A DNA stretch of 27,958 nt from contig DISK01000011.1 of the NCBI GenBank assembly GCA_002421905.1, forward strand, positions 1 to 27,958. The letters run 5' to 3'. This DNA is from Micavibrio sp. UBA6212 (GTDB lineage: Bacteria > Pseudomonadota > Alphaproteobacteria > Micavibrionales > Micavibrionaceae). This document shows, one piece after another, positions 23,647-27,958 of this stretch (its first letter is position 1; every line of letters starts with the position of its first letter). The position numbers and the translations under genes were made by a program. The notes beneath the pieces are model-generated. The model ran no database searches. It was not told the origin of the DNA and worked only from the letters and a program-made list of their open reading frames with translations.

Positions 23647-24900
23647 ATGAACTCTCCATCTCAGGACAACGACATACCGCAGATTACCCAAAAAGAGCTT
23701 GATGATGTGATTATGAAGCACATCAAGTTTGATAAGGCACAACCCGGGGGCGGGCGGGCGCATATTAAGTTCAAGTCTTTGGCAGGATTATCTTTCAGAG
23801 GGGCAGATTTATCCGGCGCCGATTTTACAGGATCTGACCTCTCAAATTGTGATTTGTCCAAAGGAAAATTCCACGGAACAATTTTTTATGGTTGCAATAT
23901 GCAATCTTGCAATATGTCTGGCAGTGATTTTACCCGTGCCGATTTTCGTGGCGCGGATGTCACCGGCGCAAACATGACAGATTCTAACCTTGAAGGGGCA
24001 GATTTGCGTCAAGGGGCAAAGGTCATTTCACAAAATGCTCAGGGCAATCCGATTTCATCTTCAAATGGCCAAACAAAATTCAAGGGCGTTGATTTGGAAA
24101 ACGCCAATTTGTCGAATGCACGCGCTTCGATGGTTGACCTCAGCAATTCCGATTTGAAATCGGCGCGAATGGCGCATATTGATTTGTCACAGGCAGATTT
24201 GCAGAACACCAATATGAGCGGCGCGGATTTAACCAAAGCCAATCTTGAAGATTCAAAATTGAATGGCGCGATCATGGTGGGCACCCAGACCCAAGGTGTA
24301 AATTTCGAAGGAGCCGTGTACGAAGAAGTTCTAACCGAAGCTCCATCCGGAAAAGTCTTTGATTATTCGGAAGAAGAAGACCCGATGGTGGCACTGCTGA
24401 GAAGTCACAATGCGTGGCTCAGGAATGCCGGTAAAAAAGGCCAGCCGATTGACCTGTCCGGATATGATATGCGCCCCGTTCATGATTTGGCGCGGTACAG
24501 TTTGACTGGCGTCAAGGCCGAGAAAGCTATATTTCAGGGCATGGTTCTAATGACCGCGCAAATGCAAAGCTGCAGCTTTAATAATAGCGATTTTCGTGAC
24601 GCCAGATTGAAAGAGTCCGATCTCAGAGGGTCAAGTTTTGTCGAAACAAAATTTACCCGCGCCGATTTGACCAGAGCAAACTTCTCGCCACTGTTCTTTT
24701 CCGCAGATCGCAAAAAGGTTGTCGATATGTCCGGTGCTGATCTCAGTTTTGCCGACCTGACAGAATGTAACTTGCAAGATGCGATTCTGAAAAACGTCAA
24801 TTTCGAAGGGGCAAACCTGACCAAGGCAAATTTGCGCGGCGCCGATTTAACGGATGCCAATTTTGATAAGGCGATTCTGGAAAGAGCCAGAATGGATTAA
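23647..24900 (+). CDS. Pentapeptide-repeat protein, two blocks with a linker
   Basis: The 417-residue product has no signal peptide or membrane segment. Residues about 47-122 and 144-222 form pentapeptide (A[D/N]LxX) repeats such as GADLSGADFTGSDLSNCDL. Residues about 223-300 form a linker containing LRSHNAWLRNAGKKGQPIDL, a His-x2-Trp-Leu then Gly-rich motif that I recall at the starts of repeat blocks in this family. A second repeat region spans about 294-412. These repeats fold into a right-handed quadrilateral beta helix. The ribosome binding site is weak (AGGGA close to the ATG), so the start is less sure. Function is unknown; DNA-mimic gyrase-inhibitor (Qnr-like) activity is not implied by sequence alone. 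Confidence 0.88.
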   Translation: MNSPSQDNDIPQITQKELDDVIMKHIKFDKAQPGGGRAHIKFKSLAGLSFRGADLSGADFTGSDLSNCDLSKGKFHGTIFYGCNMQSCNMSGSDFTRADFRGADVTGANMTDSNLEGADLRQGAKVISQNAQGNPISSSNGQTKFKGVDLENANLSNARASMVDLSNSDLKSARMAHIDLSQADLQNTNMSGADLTKANLEDSKLNGAIMVGTQTQGVNFEGAVYEEVLTEAPSGKVFDYSEEEDPMVALLRSHNAWLRNAGKKGQPIDLSGYDMRPVHDLARYSLTGVKAEKAIFQGMVLMTAQMQSCSFNNSDFRDARLKESDLRGSSFVETKFTRADLTRANFSPLFFSADRKKVVDMSGADLSFADLTECNLQDAILKNVNFEGANLTKANLRGADLTDANFDKAILERARMD

Positions 24901-24958
24901 AAATATTTTTCTAGACCCCCCTTGCAAATATATAAAAAAAGGATTTCTCTATATCCGG

Positions 24959-24978
24959 AACACCCGTCAGGGTGTTTT
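24959..24978 (+). terminator. Weak terminator-like hairpin before the small secreted gene
   Basis: AACACCC (24959-24965) pairs with GGGTGTT (24970-24976) around a GTCA loop, followed by only four T. It could end the pentapeptide-repeat transcript or sit in the leader of the next gene. The 120-base gap holds no ORF. Confidence 0.45.
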
Positions 24979-25020
24979 GCTAAACTCTCTTGAAAACCTG
25001 TTTATCCTTGGAGGATATCT

Positions 25021-25284
25021 ATGACTAAACTAACTCTGTTGGCCGCTCTCGGCCTGTTGGTAATGACCCCTGCTGTTGCTCACGCCGAAGAAATGATGGC
25101 TGCTCCAGTTGAAAATGAAGTAACTGCCACAGAAGGCGAAGGCGTTGTTGCTCCAGCTGAAGAAGCAACCACCACCGAAGCAGTTGCCCCTGCAGTTGAA
25201 GGCGAAGCTGAAGTCGCTGCTCCTGATGCAGCAGTAGAAGCTGAAGCTCCAGCTACCGAAGAAGTAACATCGGAAGACAAATAG
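25021..25284 (+). CDS. Small secreted acidic Ala/Glu/Val-rich protein
   Basis: The 87-residue product starts with a clear Sec signal peptide, MTKLTLLAALGLLVMTPAVA then HA|EE, cleaved after residue 22. The mature part of about 65 residues is almost entirely Ala, Glu, Val, Pro, Thr and Gly, with no Cys, aromatic or Lys residues until the final Lys; it is strongly acidic and probably disordered. A GGAGGA ribosome binding site overlaps a five-pair hairpin TATCC/GGATA (25003-25017). It has its own terminator. I do not recognise a family. The composition resembles the L3 tail, which may just reflect lineage composition. Confidence 0.78.
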   Translation: MTKLTLLAALGLLVMTPAVAHAEEMMAAPVENEVTATEGEGVVAPAEEATTTEAVAPAVEGEAEVAAPDAAVEAEAPATEEVTSEDK

Positions 25285-25298
25285 TTCCATTTTAGTAG

Positions 25299-25335
25299 AA
25301 AACCCGCTCCGGTTTGACAATCGGGCGGGTTTTTT
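25299..25335 (+). terminator. Intrinsic terminator after the small secreted gene
   Basis: AAAACCCGC (25299-25307) pairs with GCGGGTTTT (25325-25333) around a 17-base loop with an inner CCG/CGG pair, and the T run continues to 25335. It lies 15 bases after the stop codon. Confidence 0.9.
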
Positions 25336-25380
25336 CATACCTTTTTGACTCATGCGCCTTGACCTGATACAACCTCGCCC

Positions 25381-26667
25381 ATGACACCATCTGCCCGCAT
25401 CAAAGCCGTTCTCGATTTATTGGAACGCATAGAAAGAGCCACAATCCCCATGGATTTAACCATGGGCGATTATATGCGCAACCGCCGTTATATCGGATCG
25501 AAAGACCGCGCCTACATCGCCGAGACGACCTATGCCGTGATCCGCCACCATGCCCGCGTGACGTGGGCCTTGGAACAAGCAGGGGCAGAAATATCGGAAC
25601 GCAACCGATTGCTGGCGTTTCTGAAATATAACCATACCGGAAATCTGGCAGATTTATTTGAGGGCGGCAAACATGGCGCAGCAGAACTGAGCGAAGCTGA
25701 AACCACCCTGATCGCAAAACTGCCTGATAATTTTGATACAGCACCCGTTGCGGTTCGTTGCGAATGCCCACCGTTTTATGAAGATTCACTCAAATCATAT
25801 TTCGGTGAAAAGTTCGAAACCGAAATGACCGCGCTCATATCGCCAGCCTATTTGAACTTGCGCGTTAATCTGGTGATGGGCGATCGCGCCAAGGCCAAAC
25901 AATTGCTGGACGAAGACCGCGTCAAAACCAGAGAAAACCAGTTCTCGCCGTGGGGCTTGGCTGTTGAGGGAAAAACGTTTCTCTCGATGACCCGCGCCTT
26001 CAAAAAAGGACTGGTTGAAATACAAGACGAAGGCTCCCAGATGATCGCCATGGCTTGCGATGTCAAGCCCGGCCAGCAGGTTCTGGATTATTGCGCAGGC
26101 GCTGGTGGCAAAACATTGGCTCTGGCCTCTGCCATGAATGTCAAGGGCAGGATCGTCGCAATGGATCTGGAGGCCAGCCGTCTGGCCAAAGCGCGTGACC
26201 GGTTCCGTCGTGCAAAAGTCAGCGACATTATCGAGCCGCGCCCGCTTTCCGATGAAAAAAACCGCAAATGGCTGCGCCGTCAAAAACAGACCTTTGATTG
26301 CGTCTTGGTCGATGTGCCTTGTTCGGGCACAGGCACATGGCGCAGAAACCCCGATATGCGTTGGCGTACCTATGGCCCGTCGGTTGAAGAGTTGGTCGGA
26401 ATTCAGCGCGAGATTCTCGATAAAGTCGCCGGAACAGTCAAATCAGGTGGACGCTTGGTTTATGCCACCTGTTCCATGTTGCCGGAAGAAAACGAGAACC
26501 AGATCGAACAGTTCCTAGAACAACATCCCGAGTTTGAATTAAGAGACCTGAAAGAGGTCTGGCCCGAAGGTTGCCCACCGCCTTGCGATGGAAAATTCAT
26601 GCGCCTCACCCCGTTGCGTCATCGCACCGACGGATTTTTCGCCGCGATTATGATTAGAAAAGAATAA
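25381..26667 (+). CDS. RsmB/NOP-family RNA m5C methyltransferase
   Basis: The 428-residue product is an S-adenosylmethionine-dependent RNA cytosine-5 methyltransferase. It has an N-terminal NusB-like helical region (about residues 1-115). The SAM site is VLDYCAGAGGKT (234-245), followed by MDLEASRLAKA. Motif IV is DVPCSGTGTW with Cys314, and motif VI is YATCSMLPEENENQ with Cys364, the pair of cysteines used for catalysis and product release. RsmB (16S C967) is the closest named member, but other family members cannot be excluded. The start lacks a strong ribosome binding site. Its 3' end overlaps the convergent alr gene by 14 bases. Confidence 0.9.
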   Translation: MTPSARIKAVLDLLERIERATIPMDLTMGDYMRNRRYIGSKDRAYIAETTYAVIRHHARVTWALEQAGAEISERNRLLAFLKYNHTGNLADLFEGGKHGAAELSEAETTLIAKLPDNFDTAPVAVRCECPPFYEDSLKSYFGEKFETEMTALISPAYLNLRVNLVMGDRAKAKQLLDEDRVKTRENQFSPWGLAVEGKTFLSMTRAFKKGLVEIQDEGSQMIAMACDVKPGQQVLDYCAGAGGKTLALASAMNVKGRIVAMDLEASRLAKARDRFRRAKVSDIIEPRPLSDEKNRKWLRRQKQTFDCVLVDVPCSGTGTWRRNPDMRWRTYGPSVEELVGIQREILDKVAGTVKSGGRLVYATCSMLPEENENQIEQFLEQHPEFELRDLKEVWPEGCPPPCDGKFMRLTPLRHRTDGFFAAIMIRKE

Positions 26668-27703
26668 GTCTTTCTGCGCGACTGCCCAGCGAGGTCAGAA
26701 CTTCATAGCCGATCGTATGCCATGACGTGGCCAATTGATCCGCGTTTTGATGCGCGCCGATCACGTCCATCCAATGCCCCTCTTGCGGTTGGATGCCCGT
26801 GATCTTACCAATATCCACCACAATCAAATCCATCGACACGCGCCCCACAACAGGACAAGCTTGCCCGTTCCAGTAAAGACAAGACGAGTTGCTGCCCGAC
26901 CTTAGAAAGCCATCCGCATACCCCAATCCAACCGTTGCCAGTTTTGTGTCGGCGGCAAGCGCATGGGTGCGGTTATACCCAACCGTTTCACCGGATTTAG
27001 CCTCGCGAATTTGTAGAATGCGTGCCTCAAGTTTGACCACATCCTGCATTGGATTTTTCATTTCCGGAGTCGGGTTAAGGCCATATAACGCCATGCCCGC
27101 CCGCACTTGACTGCGGTGCCATAAATCATTGCGGAAAATACCCGACGAATTGCAAATACTGTGCGGAACGGAAGACGGCGCAACAGAATCAAATAAGCTA
27201 ACCTGTTTTTGGGATGGCGAAATATCCACCTCATCAGAAGAAGAAAAATGGGTCATCATCAGGGCCGGCGCGCCGTGGGTTTGCAACAACGGCAAGACCT
27301 CCTGCGGAGCAAGCCCCAGACGGTTCATACCCGTATCAATATGCCAGATGGCAGGCAGATCTGCGGGACAGCGAGAAATCTCTGCCACAGTATTGAGAAC
27401 CGGAATAAGACCAAGATGGCGATAGTGTTTCTCGCACCCTTCGGGAAAACCGCCAAGCACCGCAACCGGATGATCGGTGAGGGCGCGGACAACCAAGGCT
27501 TCCTCAAGCTGGGCAACATAAAAGAACTTGCACCCAGCCTCTTCCAAGGCAGGAACCACCACGTCCACACCCAACCCATAACCATCAGCCTTGACCACCC
27601 CCGCCACCAGACAGGACGTGCCAACCCTGTTCTGAAGAAGACGATAATTGGCTTGCAGCGCTTTGGTATCAATCGTTAAACGGGAAAAAGCATAATTGGT
27701 CAT
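26654..27703 (-). CDS. alr: Alanine racemase
   Basis: This PLP-dependent enzyme interconverts L- and D-alanine for peptidoglycan. The 349-residue minus-strand product has VVKADGYGLG with the PLP Lys38. The second catalytic residue is Tyr243 in GETVGYNRTH. Other family segments are HIDTGMNRLG, GRVSMD and TIGYEVLTSLGSRAER. Length is typical (about 350-370). An AGGAG site (complement of CTCCT at 27710-27714) precedes the ATG. It converges with the methyltransferase gene with a 14-base overlap of coding sequence. Upstream is a repeat-rich region with no gene. Confidence 0.95.
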   Translation of the reverse strand: MTNYAFSRLTIDTKALQANYRLLQNRVGTSCLVAGVVKADGYGLGVDVVVPALEEAGCKFFYVAQLEEALVVRALTDHPVAVLGGFPEGCEKHYRHLGLIPVLNTVAEISRCPADLPAIWHIDTGMNRLGLAPQEVLPLLQTHGAPALMMTHFSSSDEVDISPSQKQVSLFDSVAPSSVPHSICNSSGIFRNDLWHRSQVRAGMALYGLNPTPEMKNPMQDVVKLEARILQIREAKSGETVGYNRTHALAADTKLATVGLGYADGFLRSGSNSSCLYWNGQACPVVGRVSMDLIVVDIGKITGIQPQEGHWMDVIGAHQNADQLATSWHTIGYEVLTSLGSRAERLILF

Positions 27704-27737
27704 GGAGAACTCCTATAGCTTGCAGAAGTAACATAAC

Positions 27738-27799
27738 CCCGCGATTTTGTCATCCTGTCCCACCGCGGGTCAGAGATGAAGGATATAAATGATATAAAT
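27738..27799. repeat. Inverted repeat and tandem repeat upstream of alr
   Basis: CCCGCG (27738-27743) and CGCGGG (27764-27769) are six-base inverted arms. GATATAAAT occurs twice in tandem at 27782-27790 and 27791-27799. They lie 35-96 bases upstream of the alr start and could be promoter-proximal operator sequences for alr, or remnants of a dispersed repeat. The 255 bases from 27704 to the window end hold no gene. Confidence 0.45.
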
Positions 27800-27814
27800 A
27801 GGGGAGTAAAAAGA

Positions 27815-27890
27815 CCTCACGCAGAGAACGCCGAGTTTTCACAGAGGTCGCAGAGTCATTTTCACCACCAAGACACTAAGACACCAAGAG
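27815..27890. repeat. Degenerate dispersed repeat of CGCAGAG/CCAAGACAC type
   Basis: The segment contains recurring CGCAGAG-like units (27820-27826, 27842-27846, 27850-27855) and then CACCAAGACACTAAGACACC-type short repeats (27866-27885). I recall very similar non-coding repeats scattered in many bacterial genomes. They are not CRISPR: units are short, unspaced and degenerate. Confidence 0.5.
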
Positions 27891-27891
27891 T

Positions 27892-27958
27892 TCGTCATTG
27901 CGAGCGACAGCGACGCAATCCAGTTAATATTATTTCTGGATCGCCGCGTCGGTCTTTT
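27892..27958. repeat. Partial palindromic intergenic repeat at window edge
   Basis: TCGTCATTGCGAGCGA starts a repeat arm and CGACGC-AATCCAG (27911-27923) pairs imperfectly with CTGGAT-CGCC-GCGTCG (27936-27951) around a TTAATATTATTT loop. The first half matches a family of palindromic repeats with GTCATTGCGAGCG ends that I recall from several Alphaproteobacteria and other bacteria. The right arm is cut by the window end. Confidence 0.6.

Noticed and set aside
23647..24900. Qnr-type quinolone resistance protein
   Set aside because: It is twice as long as Qnr proteins and has two repeat blocks with a linker; general pentapeptide repeats alone do not indicate gyrase protection.
25080..25280. Minus-strand Ser/Ala/Thr-rich ORF opposite the small secreted gene
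   Set aside because: It is the complement of the low-complexity acidic coding sequence and has no independent support; the plus strand has a signal peptide, ribosome binding site and terminator.
27815..27890. CRISPR array
   Set aside because: The repeat units are short, degenerate and lack regular unique spacers.

Overview
The window looks like chromosomal housekeeping DNA from an alphaproteobacterium of moderate G+C content. The evidence is the uninterrupted tuf-S10-spc-alpha ribosomal gene order, a short-LID adenylate kinase, an alpha operon without rpsD between rpsK and rpoA, and an ileS-lspA-DUF3035/BamF-like-M16-M16 cluster, all of which I associate with Alphaproteobacteria. I cannot name the genus. 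A free-living lineage near Rhodospirillales or Micavibrio is a guess.

Positions 1-10500 hold the 3' half of tuf, then rpsJ-rplC-rplD-rplW-rplB-rpsS-rplV-rpsC-rplP-rpmC-rpsQ-rplN-rplX-rplE-rpsN-rpsH-rplF-rplR-rpsE-rpmD-rplO. All are on the plus strand with short gaps or one-base overlaps, ending at a UUCG-loop intrinsic terminator. Positions 10501-10751 hold a separate small unit: an unrecognised 44-codon ORF with a strong ribosome binding site and its own terminator. secY and adk follow (10833-12761). Then come a perfect DnaA-box sequence, a good sigma-70-type promoter and a leader of about 140 nt before rpsM-rpsK-rpoA-rplQ (12993-15682). Hairpins lie in the rpsK/rpoA and rpoA/rplQ gaps, and an intrinsic terminator closes the unit.

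Positions 15751-16513 are a single-gene unit (promoter, glycine-zipper lipoprotein, terminator). From 16717 to 23547 runs an envelope-linked cluster: isoleucyl-tRNA synthetase, prolipoprotein signal peptidase, a DUF3035/BamF-like lipoprotein, a catalytic M16 zinc protease and its non-catalytic M16 partner. LspA could process the lipoproteins encoded beside it. Further right are a pentapeptide-repeat protein, a small secreted acidic Ala/Glu/Val-rich protein with its own terminator, an RsmB/NOP-family RNA m5C methyltransferase, and a minus-strand alanine racemase whose 3' end overlaps the methyltransferase. The last 150 bases carry pieces of dispersed non-coding repeats.

I found no CRISPR array, phage, transposase, toxin-antitoxin pair, defence system, tRNA or rRNA gene. 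I do not see an unmistakable new biological system. The best leads are the small ORF between rplO and secY, an isoleucyl-tRNA synthetase missing half of its C-terminal zinc site, the small acidic secreted protein, the two-block pentapeptide protein, unexplained RNA hairpins near rpoA and ileS, and the repeats at the right edge.
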